DNA of 64,000 nucleotides, from positions 1 through 64,000 of the forward strand of contig DAOSWM010000006.1 of assembly GCA_035380045.1 (NCBI GenBank), read 5' to 3'. This document shows positions 43,965-53,379 of this stretch, one piece after another. Every line of letters begins with the position of its first letter. Position 1 is the stretch's first letter. The stretch is from DAOSWM01 sp035380045 (GTDB lineage: Bacteria; Bacteroidota; Bacteroidia; Bacteroidales; Tenuifilaceae). The notes beneath the pieces were generated by a model, which worked only from the letters and a program-made list of their open reading frames with translations, was not told where the DNA came from and made no database searches. A program made the position numbers and the translations under genes.

Positions 43965-45508
43965 AACTTATAGCCAACGGTAAGCAGCACTTTTCCTTGT
44001 TGCATGCTTCTTAGTACTGGTGAAATTGCTGGTTCGCCTTCAACATTAATAAGGTTGTAGAAGTAGTAGCTATCTTCTCCAACCATTCGCTGGTATGCAA
44101 CATCCATAAAAAGACCTCCAAACCTGTAACCAGCACCGCCTGAAATAACAGAAATTCCAGCATTGGAGTTTACATGGGTAGAAACGAAAGGACTACCATA
44201 TAATGCATATCCTGCCCTAAGGGCAAAATCGCCAATCCAGAATTCACCGCCAGCCCTTAAATTGAAAGTATTCTGAAAACTATCTTTAATATAAGAATTT
44301 TGCGTTGTGAAAAGCGTTCCATCGGCTCCCTCGTTCAAACGCATGGTGGAGTAATCAAGGTATTCAACATCAATACTAAGCAACCCCTTGTCTTCCAACG
44401 TAAAAGCAACAGAACCAATCACTCTGTATGGCGATTCAATTCCATAATCGTACCTGTTTCGAGGAGAAGTTATTGCCGAAGACCCCAAAAGCATTTCTGA
44501 ATTAAGGTATGTTCTGTATGCCTCATTTAACGAGAAGTATGTAGGTGTATGCAAGGCAACTCCCAAGCGAAGAAGAGGAATTGGACGATATATTGCTCCA
44601 ACTTTAAAGTTGAAACCAGCACCAGTAATATCAAGCGTTTCCTTATACTGCAAACTGTTGAACCTATCGCCATTTTGAGTTGGTTCATTGGTGCTAAAGG
44701 CATTCTCGCTGTATAACGAAACCTGTTCGTACAGAATATTTTGAATACCGATGGATGCGCCTAAGTATAGCTTATTCGAGAAGTTCGATGCCAGCGAAAT
44801 AACAAACTCTCCCATGGTACCCTTGGTTGAAAGGGTTTGCTGCTGATTTACTCCCTCATCGCCGTTTAGGGCAGCCCAGTAGGAACTTGTTTGTCCCGGA
44901 ACTGTATCAATTAAGTATGTATTCCAAGCCATAATAGCATCCCAAGGGATGTTTGTAGAGGTAAACGGATCGTATTCGTCAGTGTAGTATAAATCTGTGT
45001 AGTTGTAACCGTTTGCCCTTCCGGCAAAGTAGTCCATTATTGAGTTGCTTGTGTTAGCTCCACCTGCTATGGTTTCGCTGTTAAAGTCAACATGCTGATT
45101 GTAGCCTATTCCCAGATTAACCATTACTAACCCCTTCTCCTCAGGTTTCTGGTTTGAAAACGAGGTGACAAATCCAATGTTTTCGAAACCAAATCGGGTT
45201 CTTGATCCATCAGAAGTTGAGCCATTAAAGGAGCTTTCAATTGAACGATTCTTGAAGCTTGGGGTAATTGTAAACTCCGATGAACGATAAACACCTAATC
45301 CGGCCGGGTTGTATCCAATTGCAGAGAAATCGGCGCCTAAAGCGCCAAAAGCTCCTCCCATGCTCACAAAACGAGCAGTTCCCCCGGGAGTAATAAACGA
45401 ATACCTCAGTGCATCAGCACTAGTCTGGGATAATAACTTGGAAGGCAATAGTATTACTGCTACTAGTGAAATCAGATATAAAATTTTTTTGGCTCTCATA
45501 GTTTTCAT
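43961..45508 (-). CDS. Outer-membrane beta-barrel protein, OmpP1/FadL-like
   Basis: A 515-residue outer-membrane protein with signal peptide (about 1-28, 'LLSQ'). The mature start 'TSADALRYSFITPGGTARFV' and 'SMGGAFGALGADFSAIGYNP' with 'AGLGVYRSSEFTITPSF' are the conserved N-terminal plug/hatch region of the FadL/TodX-like group in Bacteroidota. Alternating strands run to 'GKVLLTVGYKF', a typical last barrel strand ending in Phe. The substrate is unknown; FadL homologues import hydrophobic compounds. The stop overlaps that of the convergent RSH gene. Confidence 0.85.
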   Translation of the reverse strand: MKTMRAKKILYLISLVAVILLPSKLLSQTSADALRYSFITPGGTARFVSMGGAFGALGADFSAIGYNPAGLGVYRSSEFTITPSFKNRSIESSFNGSTSDGSRTRFGFENIGFVTSFSNQKPEEKGLVMVNLGIGYNQHVDFNSETIAGGANTSNSIMDYFAGRANGYNYTDLYYTDEYDPFTSTNIPWDAIMAWNTYLIDTVPGQTSSYWAALNGDEGVNQQQTLSTKGTMGEFVISLASNFSNKLYLGASIGIQNILYEQVSLYSENAFSTNEPTQNGDRFNSLQYKETLDITGAGFNFKVGAIYRPIPLLRLGVALHTPTYFSLNEAYRTYLNSEMLLGSSAITSPRNRYDYGIESPYRVIGSVAFTLEDKGLLSIDVEYLDYSTMRLNEGADGTLFTTQNSYIKDSFQNTFNLRAGGEFWIGDFALRAGYALYGSPFVSTHVNSNAGISVISGGAGYRFGGLFMDVAYQRMVGEDSYYFYNLINVEGEPAISPVLRSMQQGKVLLTVGYKF

Positions 45509-45593
45509 TGTATAATATTGCTTTTAAAATAGAATCAATGGAATAAAAAAGAGGTAACTAGAAACCATTTCCAGTTACCTCATGAATATACGA

Positions 45594-46976
45594 TTACCTT
45601 TTTCTTCCACTGCTTGATGACCCGGAGCTTGAACTCGATGTACCCGAGGAACTACCTCCACTTGACACTCTTGAACCACCTGAACTTGAACCACTTGATA
45701 TTCTGCTTCCAGAGCCACTTCCCGAATTAGTTCTACCTGATGACGTAGATGAGGGAGGAGATGTTCTTGCAGGTGGAGAGTATGTTCTTTCTGGTTGGGA
45801 TGATCTTCCACCACGTTGTGGTGCTGCAATTTTTGGTTGTCTTGAGTTACCACCATCACCTTTAACCGATTCCGAAGCAGGATATGATCCTCTTGTTGGC
45901 CTGTTGAACTCATTGCTATTTGCAGGTTTTGGCTTTGTGTAGCTAGGATTATACAATTGTCTTGTGGGCTCAACTCTTGTTATCTCCCGGTTGTTTGTTA
46001 CAATTCTGGTTGGATTTATATTTAAACTTTCCCTTGAAGGACGATTAACCACATTGGGTTTTCGGGTATTTTCTTGTGATAAATTTGCTTTACTTGGGCG
46101 CGTACTAACTACAGGATCCTGGGCATTGTTTGAAAGAACAATTTGTTTTTCACCGAGCTGTCTTTGAGTGCTACTAATTCCAGCAGCCGAAGTGCCTCCA
46201 GGACGAGTACCTCCCGCTACAACAGCGCCTCCATCGTTTGGACGTAAACCATAATTCCCATGTTGATAGGTAGAATTCTCATAATAGTTATTCCAATAGT
46301 AGCCATCCCAGTAGCCATTGTTATACCCCCATGCGTAACTATTCCAGCCCCAGTAACCACCGTAGTAGTATGGGTTATATGGATATCCCCAATACCATGA
46401 GGCATACCCGTAACCCCAAGGTCGATAACCCCAGCCCCAATATGGCCAAGTGTAGCCAAAACCATTGTAGTTATGCCAGCCGAACATTGAAGAAATGTAC
46501 CAGGGTTCAACCCAAATTTCCGAACCCATAACAATTATATTATACAACGCCGGATCGTATGAACTTGCATACCAGTAATCATCGCTATACATTGCACCGA
46601 TACTTGAGTAACCACTAGACCTTCCTCTTAATCTTCGCTCATACGATTCCTGATACGAATCGGAAAGTACTCTTTCGTATGGATTCTCGCTGCTACTCGA
46701 CTTATAAATGACAGTATCAACGCTACCTGTTGTATCACTTGCAAGTATTTCTCCATACTTTTTTTCAAGTTCAGCTAGGTCAACCTGCGATTTAGACGCC
46801 CGTTTTTCAGGAGAATTAGTAGAAGATTCTGAAGTAGTCTGCTCACTAGTTCCTGGCGTATAGTACAGGTCATCAGTACTCTGACTGGGTCCACGGCTTA
46901 GCTGCATGCTGGAGGAGCAACCTCCAAAAACCAATGCCGCTAAAACTGCTGCGTAAATTTTAAAATTTGTTTTCAT
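45594..46976 (-). CDS. Low-complexity lipoprotein rich in Tyr, Trp and Gly
   Basis: I do not recognise a family. The 460-residue product has a lipoprotein signal (lipidated C20 in 'ALVFGGCSSS'). Three compositional zones follow: an acidic/Ser-rich N part (21-150), an aromatic zone (about 155-245) dense in Tyr-Trp-Gly-Asn ('WPYWGWGYRPWGYGYASWYW'), and a basic, Pro/Ser-rich part that ends in almost pure Ser-Gly (about 415-456). This layout suggests a surface or matrix-associated structural protein. The GC-skewed C-terminal coding region creates long open frames on other registers that are not genes. Confidence 0.75.
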   Translation of the reverse strand: MKTNFKIYAAVLAALVFGGCSSSMQLSRGPSQSTDDLYYTPGTSEQTTSESSTNSPEKRASKSQVDLAELEKKYGEILASDTTGSVDTVIYKSSSSENPYERVLSDSYQESYERRLRGRSSGYSSIGAMYSDDYWYASSYDPALYNIIVMGSEIWVEPWYISSMFGWHNYNGFGYTWPYWGWGYRPWGYGYASWYWGYPYNPYYYGGYWGWNSYAWGYNNGYWDGYYWNNYYENSTYQHGNYGLRPNDGGAVVAGGTRPGGTSAAGISSTQRQLGEKQIVLSNNAQDPVVSTRPSKANLSQENTRKPNVVNRPSRESLNINPTRIVTNNREITRVEPTRQLYNPSYTKPKPANSNEFNRPTRGSYPASESVKGDGGNSRQPKIAAPQRGGRSSQPERTYSPPARTSPPSSTSSGRTNSGSGSGSRISSGSSSGGSRVSSGGSSSGTSSSSSGSSSSGRKR

Positions 46977-47075
46977 AACAGCCTCCTGTATTTTTAATTA
47001 TTTATTTTTATTTCCTTACTTTGCAAGTGAAAATATTCACTTAAAATACAACAAAATTCATACCAATCAACACCA

Positions 47076-48551
47076 ATGGCAAAGGAAATTACAAGCAGAA
47101 ATGAAAACTATTCGCAGTGGTATAACGACATCGTTGTTAAGGCTGGTTTGGCCGACCACTCTGCAGTACGCGGATGCATGGTTATAAAGCCTTATGGCTT
47201 TGCAATTTGGGAGAAAATCCAGCGTCAACTCGATAACATGTTTAAAGCAACCGGGCATCAAAACGCATATTTCCCTCTTTTCATTCCAAAATCCTTCTTT
47301 AGCAAAGAAGCTAGTCATGTGGAAGGTTTTGCCAAAGAGTGTGCCATTGTAACTCATTACAGGTTAAAAAATGACTCCAATGGTAAAGGAGTTGTGGTTG
47401 ACCCTGAGGCTCAGCTAGAAGAGGAACTTATTGTTCGACCAACTTCCGAAACCATAATTTGGAACACTTATCGTAGTTGGATTCAGTCGTACCGCGATTT
47501 GCCTATTCTGCTTAACCAATGGGCTAACGTTGTTCGCTGGGAAATGCGAACCCGGCTTTTCCTAAGAACTGCGGAATTCCTATGGCAGGAAGGACATACA
47601 GCCCATGCCACCAAACAGGAAGCAATTGAGGAAACCGAAAAGATGATTAACGTTTACGCCGATTTTGCTCAAAACTGGATGGGAATGCCCGTGATAATTG
47701 GAACGAAATCAGAGAATGAACGCTTTGCCGGTGCAATTGAAACATACTGTATTGAAGCCTTGATGCAGGATGGGAAGGCTTTACAAGCAGGGACATCGCA
47801 TTTTCTGGGACAAAATTTCGCCAAAGCATTCGATGTAAAATTTGCCACGAAAGATGGAGGACTCGACCACGTTTGGGCAACCTCCTGGGGCGTATCAACC
47901 CGCTTAATGGGTGCACTGGTTATGGCTCATTCCGACGATAACGGTTTGGTGCTCCCACCAAAACTCGCACCTACCCAGGTTGTTTTCGTTCCGATATTTA
48001 AAAACGAGGAGGAGCTCGAACGCATAACCCAAACGGTTAATGGAATAAAAACATCTCTTGAAAACCTTGGAATTACAACCCATTTTGATAATCGTGATAC
48101 CTTGAAACCAGGTTTCAAATTTGCCGAGTACGAAATGAAGGGTTACCCGGTTAGAATTGCAATTGGTCCAAAAGATTTGGAGAAGGGTACCGTTGAGGTT
48201 GCTCGTCGTGATAAGTTAACCAAAGAGTTTGTTTCGCAGGACAACGTTGTTAGCTACGTTAAAAACCTTCTCGACGATATTCAAAATAACATTTTCAATA
48301 GAGCCCTGCAGTTCCGCGAACAGAATACCCGTAAAGTTGAAACATACGAAGAATTTAAAAAGTTGCTCGACACTGAAGGAGGGTTTATTCTTGCACACTG
48401 GGATGGAACTCCAGAAACCGAAGAAAGGATAAAAGAAGAAACCAAAGCAACCATAAGGTGTATACCTTTGGATGGTGAATCAGAAGAAGGAAAATGTATT
48501 TTTACTGGAAAACCATCCAATAAACGAGTTATATTTGCAAGAGCGTACTAA
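47076..48551 (+). CDS. proS: Prolyl-tRNA synthetase (archaeal/eukaryotic-like form)
   Basis: Charges tRNA(Pro) with proline. This 491-residue enzyme lacks the bacterial editing insertion and belongs to the short class. Class II motifs are visible: motif 1 'VRGCMVIKPYGFAIWEKIQR', motif 2 'NVVRWEMRTRLFLRTAEFLW' with 'QEGHTAHAT', and motif 3 'WGVSTRLMGALVMAHSDDNG'. The anticodon-binding domain begins near residue 300, and the C-terminal zinc-type extension is present. The downstream unknown gene starts 14 bp after the stop. Confidence 0.95.
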   Translation: MAKEITSRNENYSQWYNDIVVKAGLADHSAVRGCMVIKPYGFAIWEKIQRQLDNMFKATGHQNAYFPLFIPKSFFSKEASHVEGFAKECAIVTHYRLKNDSNGKGVVVDPEAQLEEELIVRPTSETIIWNTYRSWIQSYRDLPILLNQWANVVRWEMRTRLFLRTAEFLWQEGHTAHATKQEAIEETEKMINVYADFAQNWMGMPVIIGTKSENERFAGAIETYCIEALMQDGKALQAGTSHFLGQNFAKAFDVKFATKDGGLDHVWATSWGVSTRLMGALVMAHSDDNGLVLPPKLAPTQVVFVPIFKNEEELERITQTVNGIKTSLENLGITTHFDNRDTLKPGFKFAEYEMKGYPVRIAIGPKDLEKGTVEVARRDKLTKEFVSQDNVVSYVKNLLDDIQNNIFNRALQFREQNTRKVETYEEFKKLLDTEGGFILAHWDGTPETEERIKEETKATIRCIPLDGESEEGKCIFTGKPSNKRVIFARAY

Positions 48552-48565
48552 AAGCGCAAATCAAA

Positions 48566-49267
48566 ATGGAAAAAAATCAAAAGAATCCCCAGAAAATGAT
48601 AGTAGACACTTTGGTTGAAAAATCGGCTATGAAACAGAGGGTTTATGATAATACCTTCGAATCGTTCAACATTATCAAAGAGGTGCTTCACGAAATGTCG
48701 AATGAGCTTAATAGCAACCTTAAAACAAACGAGAAACGAATAAAACTAGAGTATCGAGATAGGGGAAAATTCGAAGCTGAAATACGTGTAGCAGGCGATA
48801 TCCTAATTTTCAGTATGCATACTAACGTTTTCGAATTCGATCGCGATCATAGTATTTGGAAATTACCCTACGTGCTTGAGAACCGGCTTAACTCGTACTG
48901 CGGTATGATAAACATCTATAACTTTCTTACCGATTCGTTCAAGTACAACCGTATAGATGACCTTGGGTACCTAATTGGCCGATTATTCATTAACCGTGAA
49001 AAGCATTACTTCGTTGAGGGAAAACGACAGATGGGTTTCTTATACAACAACTTTGGACAAGCAACAATTAGCAAGGATGCCGTAAAAAAAGTGCTTGAAA
49101 CAGCCATTTTATACTCCCTTGAGTTTGACCTTCTTGTACCACCCTACGATATGGTTAAAATTGCTTCGGTAGCTCAAATGAACACGAAAATTGAGAGTTC
49201 GAAGTTACAAACTGGTAAACGACTCGGATTTAAGTTTAACTCCGACGATGTACTTGAGGAAAAATAG
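48566..49267 (+). CDS. Conserved protein of unknown function
   Basis: I do not recognise this 233-residue soluble protein. It begins with a charged helix (1-60), continues with an alpha/beta part ('IKLEYRDRGKFEAEIRVAGD', 'LIFSMHTNVFEFDRDHSIWK', about 70-115), then a segment rich in aromatic residues ('INIYNFLTDSFKYNRIDDLG') and 'GRLFINREKHYFVEGKRQMG'. No signal peptide or catalytic motif is seen. Its close spacing after proS suggests cotranscription, which is the only clue to its role. Confidence 0.65.
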   Translation: MEKNQKNPQKMIVDTLVEKSAMKQRVYDNTFESFNIIKEVLHEMSNELNSNLKTNEKRIKLEYRDRGKFEAEIRVAGDILIFSMHTNVFEFDRDHSIWKLPYVLENRLNSYCGMINIYNFLTDSFKYNRIDDLGYLIGRLFINREKHYFVEGKRQMGFLYNNFGQATISKDAVKKVLETAILYSLEFDLLVPPYDMVKIASVAQMNTKIESSKLQTGKRLGFKFNSDDVLEEK

Positions 49268-49302
49268 ATTTTAAACCCAATAATAAACTAAACACAACTA
49301 CT

Positions 49303-50931
49303 ATGAAAACAAAATTATTGTTTACTTTGGTTACAGTAACCATGCTTGCATGGGCTTGCCAACCTAAACAGCAAGTAAATGATGAAATGCAAAAAAAAGT
49401 TGATGAATTTGTAGAAGTTGAACTAAAAGCTGACATAAGCCACCTGTCAGAAAACGAAAAGAAAATGCTCCCAATTCTTTTTGAAACAGCAAAGTTAATG
49501 GAAGATGTTTACTGGACTCAAGCATACGGCGATAAGGAAGAACTTCTACAATCCATTAGCGATGAGGCAACCCGTAAATTTATTGAACTCAACTACGGAC
49601 CCTGGGAAAGGCTTAAGGGTAACAAACCATTTATTGAAGGAGTTGGTGAAAAACCTCTAGGCGCAGGATTCTACCCTAAGGATATGACCCGCGAAGAGTT
49701 CGAAAAATTCGAATCTGATACAAAAGCTAGCTTATACACCATTATTAAACGCAACGCAGATGGTTCGCTCGAATCGGTTCCTTACAGCGTAGCCTATAAG
49801 GAACAACACGAAAAAGCTGCTGAACTCCTCCGCAAAGCTGCTGAACTTGCCGATGATGAAGGCCTGAAAAATTACCTAAACCTTAGGGCCGAAGCCCTTG
49901 TTTCCGACAACTACCAGCCTAGCGATTTGGCATGGATGGACATGAAGACCAATAATATTGATTTTGTGGTTGGCCCAATTGAAAACTACGAGGACGCGCT
50001 ATTCAACTACAAAGCTGCACACGAGGCATTCATTCTAATAAAAGATAACGACTGGAGCCAGAAGCTTTCGCGATTTGCTGCCCTTCTTCCTGCCCTGCAG
50101 GAAAGTTTACCTGTTGAAAAAAATTACAAAATGGAGGTTCCCGGTAGCGATAGCGATTTGGGTGTTTACGAAGCTGTTTTCTACGCTGGCGACTGCAATG
50201 CGGGTAGCAAAACCATTGCCATAAATCTACCAAACGATCCTGAAGTTCACATCCAAAAAGGTAGCCGCAAGCTTCAGCTGAAAAACTCGATGCGTTACAA
50301 GTTCGATAAGATACTTGTTCCCATTAGTGACCTTCTCATTGATTCGGCTCAACGAAAACATATCACATTCGATGCTTTCTTCGAAAACACAATGTTTCAT
50401 GAGGTTGCCCACGGCTTAGGAATTAAAAACACCATTAACGGGAAGGGTACTGTTCGCGAAGCAATGAAGGAAACCTACAGCTCAATAGAAGAAGGCAAAG
50501 CCGATATTCTTGGCCTTTACATGGTAGCCAAGCTGGCCGAAATGGGCGAACTACAGAATAAGGATTTGATGGATAACTACGTAACATTTATGGCCGGAAT
50601 TTTCCGTTCTGTTCGCTTTGGTGCTGCCTCAGCACATGGCAAAGCCAACATGATGAGATTTTACTACTTCCAGGAAAAGGGAGCTTTCACTCGTAATCCA
50701 GAAACTGGAACTTACAAGGTTGATTTTGATAAAATGACTGAAGCTATGAATTCCCTAGCAAACCTAATACTAACTGTGCAAGGTGATGGTAACTACGAGA
50801 AATCGAAAGAATTGCTTGATAGCATGGGATTCATTAAAGAGGAACTTCAGGCTGACCTCAACAGAATTGGTGAAGCAAACATTCCGCGTGACATACGATT
50901 TAAACAGGGACCTGAAATGTTAGGTTTATAA
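49303..50931 (+). CDS. DPP III-like zinc peptidase, lipoprotein
   Basis: A 542-residue exported metallopeptidase related to the dipeptidyl-peptidase 3 (M49-like) group. The signal ends at a probable lipobox Cys, C19 in 'LAWAC'. The zinc motif is H366-E-V-A-H370, and the downstream E396-E397-G-K-A-D401 ('SIEEGKADILGLYMVAK') supplies the third ligand. True M49 has HELLGH with an extra residue; this shorter HEVAH form is seen in bacterial proteins of the same superfamily. It would trim peptides in the periplasm. A strong terminator follows. Confidence 0.85.
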   Translation: MKTKLLFTLVTVTMLAWACQPKQQVNDEMQKKVDEFVEVELKADISHLSENEKKMLPILFETAKLMEDVYWTQAYGDKEELLQSISDEATRKFIELNYGPWERLKGNKPFIEGVGEKPLGAGFYPKDMTREEFEKFESDTKASLYTIIKRNADGSLESVPYSVAYKEQHEKAAELLRKAAELADDEGLKNYLNLRAEALVSDNYQPSDLAWMDMKTNNIDFVVGPIENYEDALFNYKAAHEAFILIKDNDWSQKLSRFAALLPALQESLPVEKNYKMEVPGSDSDLGVYEAVFYAGDCNAGSKTIAINLPNDPEVHIQKGSRKLQLKNSMRYKFDKILVPISDLLIDSAQRKHITFDAFFENTMFHEVAHGLGIKNTINGKGTVREAMKETYSSIEEGKADILGLYMVAKLAEMGELQNKDLMDNYVTFMAGIFRSVRFGAASAHGKANMMRFYYFQEKGAFTRNPETGTYKVDFDKMTEAMNSLANLILTVQGDGNYEKSKELLDSMGFIKEELQADLNRIGEANIPRDIRFKQGPEMLGL

Positions 50932-50940
50932 TTGAAGAAA

Positions 50941-50968
50941 AAGGCTGGAATTGAACCAGCCTTTTTTT
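50941..50968 (+). terminator. Terminator after the DPP III-like gene
   Basis: GGCTGG (50943-50948) pairs with CCAGCC (50956-50961), with A-run before and T-run after. Confidence 0.85.
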
Positions 50969-51034
50969 TAAGTTTGTTTTCTATTCGTTTTTTTTTAAAT
51001 TTAAAGCTGAAAATAATTACGAAAAAACAAGACG

Positions 51035-51613
51035 ATGAACCTAACATTCAATTTTATTAAGTCGATTTCCAATATATACGATGAGATGATCGAAAATGGC
51101 TTCTCATTAGTTTACCTTGGTGAGTTTAGCCACGAGATAACAAAAATGTTCACATCCATGGCCGAGTCGGATATGGAAAAGCACAGCGAAGAAAGATCGG
51201 TTCAGCGAAAAGTTTACCATGTAATGGTTGAAACACTCCAAAACATGAATAAGCACTCCGATGAGATGAAGGATAGTAAGATTGGCAATGGACTATTTAT
51301 TATTGGTAAGAAGAACGACACTTACTATGTTATTACCTCAAATATGGTTGCAAAAAAGCATAAAGAACCGCTGGAAAAATCCCTTATAACAGTTAACAAT
51401 GCAACCCATGATGAGCTAAAAGAAATGTATAAGAAACAGATTAAGGAAGGTAAACTATCTGAGAAGGGTGGTGCTGGTCTTGGTTTAATTGATATTGCCA
51501 GAAAAACCGGAGAGACTTTGAACTACCAGTTTCTTCAACTCGACGACGAGAACTACTTCTTTATTCTGAAAGTTGAAATAAATGCAAAGAAATTTGCCAA
51601 GGAAGCATACTAG
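51035..51613 (+). CDS. SiaB-family (DUF6272) GHKL-type kinase
   Basis: A 192-residue soluble protein with the GHKL ATPase fold. The N box is 'MVETLQNMNKHSDEM' and the glycine box is 'EKGGAGLGLIDIARKTGETL'. Proteins of this family (DUF6272) resemble SiaB of Pseudomonas, a kinase that phosphorylates the small protein SiaC and so sets diguanylate cyclase activity. No siaC-like (DUF1987) or cyclase gene is next to it, so its partner is elsewhere or absent. It is a single-gene unit between two terminators. Confidence 0.82.
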   Translation: MNLTFNFIKSISNIYDEMIENGFSLVYLGEFSHEITKMFTSMAESDMEKHSEERSVQRKVYHVMVETLQNMNKHSDEMKDSKIGNGLFIIGKKNDTYYVITSNMVAKKHKEPLEKSLITVNNATHDELKEMYKKQIKEGKLSEKGGAGLGLIDIARKTGETLNYQFLQLDDENYFFILKVEINAKKFAKEAY

Positions 51614-51630
51614 TTATATATAACCGTCTT

Positions 51631-51664
51631 AATAACTCCCTCGGTTCCGGGGGAGTTATTTTTA
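51631..51664. terminator. Bidirectional terminator
   Basis: AATAACTCCC (51631-51640) pairs with GGGAGTTATT (51651-51660), followed by TTTT. It separates the SiaB-like gene from the convergent operon. Confidence 0.8.
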
Positions 51665-51666
51665 CC

Positions 51667-52428
51667 TTAAAAATCAACAGTTAACCCATCGTAGGCAAGA
51701 AAAACACCCTCAGGCAGCTCGGCCTGAATCTCTTCATGCAGGCCCATTTGGTGGCTAATATGTGTAATGTAAGCAACTTGTGGATTTAACTCGGAAATAA
51801 TACTCAACGCTTCAGGTAAAGAAAAATGTGAAATGTGCTTCTTCTTTCGCAACGCATTAATTACAAGAATCTTACTACCGTATATCTTCTCCTTCTCCTC
51901 CTCAGGAATAAAGTTTGCGTCGGTAATGTAGGTTAGGTCGCAAATACGAAAACCATAAACTGGAAGTTTATAATGAAAAACCCGAATTGGTGTAATACTT
52001 ATATCGTTAATACGAATAATGTGCTCATCAATTGTTCTAAGCTCAATTTCCGGGGAACCCGGATACTTTGATTCTGCAAAAATATAGGAGAAATCGCACT
52101 TTAGTGCTTTCTGCACGCGCTCCTCGGCCCAAATTTTCATGGGCTTCTGCATAAGAAAATTAAACGCACGAACATCATCAATCCCAGCAATATGATCGCG
52201 ATGCTCATGGGTAAGAAGAATGGCATCGAGGGTTTTAACACCGCAATTCAGCATCTGCTGACGGAAATCGGGGCCGGCATCAATGGCAATGTTTGTTCCG
52301 TTACACTCAAGAAGTGCTGAGGTTCGAAGTCGCTTATCAAATAAATTTATCGACTGGCAAACTGGACACGGGCATGCAATTACTGGTACTCCCTGTGATG
52401 TTCCTGTTCCTAAAAAAGTGAGTTTCAC
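51667..52428 (-). CDS. MBL-fold metallo-hydrolase, PhnP-like
   Basis: A 253-residue metal-dependent hydrolase. The HxHxDH site is H74-H76-D78-H79 in 'LLTHEHRDHIAG'. The Cys cluster C19-P-C21-x2-C24 early in the chain ('ACPCPVCQS') and 'FLGTGTSQGVPVI' are typical of the PhnP/phosphoribosyl cyclic phosphodiesterase group, which cleaves cyclic phosphodiesters. There are no phn genes nearby, so the substrate is unknown. It is the last gene of the nine-gene unit led by mrpA, 21 bp after the BASS gene. Confidence 0.87.
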   Translation of the reverse strand: MKLTFLGTGTSQGVPVIACPCPVCQSINLFDKRLRTSALLECNGTNIAIDAGPDFRQQMLNCGVKTLDAILLTHEHRDHIAGIDDVRAFNFLMQKPMKIWAEERVQKALKCDFSYIFAESKYPGSPEIELRTIDEHIIRINDISITPIRVFHYKLPVYGFRICDLTYITDANFIPEEEKEKIYGSKILVINALRKKKHISHFSLPEALSIISELNPQVAYITHISHQMGLHEEIQAELPEGVFLAYDGLTVDF

Positions 52429-52449
52429 TAAAAAAGATTGTAAATAAGT

Positions 52450-53361
52450 TTATTTATTTAAATTATTCTTCAAAGATAAATAAATAAGATAAACCAGAAC
52501 AATTATTGCAAGTATTGCTGAAGGAATGGCAGCTTCCTGACCAAAAAGTGCAAGAGCTGTAAAAACCGAAAAACCAGAACTTTTTATGGTTATTAACATA
52601 CTCTGCGTTGTAACCAAGGAATGATTTACTCTTATTTTTTTTGCAATTATTTGATAGCCAATCCCTAACCCAAATATTGTAAAAAAAATGGCGATAAAGA
52701 CAAGAAAGAGGGTTGAAGGGTTTGTGAAGAAAACGCTTCTGTTCACTCCCACTGCAACAAAAATTAGCAATGCAAACCCCCAGTCAACAACCTTGCCCCT
52801 TACTTTCTGAACAATCGGAAAAACAACCTTCCATCTAAGTAGTTGTGCAATAACCATAGGCAGTACAACCATTTGAACCATGGTTATGAACAGGTCGAAA
52901 GGTTGAATGCCACTGCTTTTAGCAAAAATTTCAACAATGAAGGGTGCAAGAATTACAGATGCAAGAAAACCACCCGTTACAGAAATTATTGCGTAATCGA
53001 CCTTGCCTTTGAGCATGTACGAGAATGGTATAATTGCAACACCCGGTGGTGCCGCAACAATAACTACGAACCCATAAAACAGCTCGCTTGTTGGCATAAG
53101 TAGCCAAGCAAAAAGTAGTAGCACAGCACCAAAAACAAGGTAGTTAAGAATAACACCTACCAGCATGGGTTTTACAATCTTGCTTATTTTATTCAGGAGA
53201 GAAATATCGAGCCCCGTCATAGAAAAGGTCATAGTTACTGCAAGTATAACCACATTGTAATCCTTTAAATACGAAGCATACTCACCAAGGGTGAGACCAA
53301 GAATTACCGCAAGAACAAGAATTGAATTTCGGTTAAGAATTAACGATCGAATGAAACCCAT
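52450..53361 (-). CDS. BASS-family (bile acid:sodium symporter-like) transporter
   Basis: An inner-membrane protein of 303 residues with about nine hydrophobic spans, fitting the bile acid:Na+ symporter superfamily (which also includes pantoate and pyruvate carriers). 'FSMTGLDISLLNKISKIVKP' and 'IVAAPPGVAIIPFSYMLKGK' are the conserved crossover segments. Substrate is unknown. Its place 18 bp after mrpG, in an operon for Na+/H+ exchange, suggests that it depends on or works with the sodium gradient. Confidence 0.85.
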   Translation of the reverse strand: MGFIRSLILNRNSILVLAVILGLTLGEYASYLKDYNVVILAVTMTFSMTGLDISLLNKISKIVKPMLVGVILNYLVFGAVLLLFAWLLMPTSELFYGFVVIVAAPPGVAIIPFSYMLKGKVDYAIISVTGGFLASVILAPFIVEIFAKSSGIQPFDLFITMVQMVVLPMVIAQLLRWKVVFPIVQKVRGKVVDWGFALLIFVAVGVNRSVFFTNPSTLFLVFIAIFFTIFGLGIGYQIIAKKIRVNHSLVTTQSMLITIKSSGFSVFTALALFGQEAAIPSAILAIIVLVYLIYLSLKNNLNK

Positions 53362-53379
53362 TATGTTGATATTTATTTG

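Noticed and set aside
45575..45973. His/Gln-rich open frame on the minus strand
   Set aside because: It lies in another register of the low-complexity lipoprotein gene and reflects biased composition.
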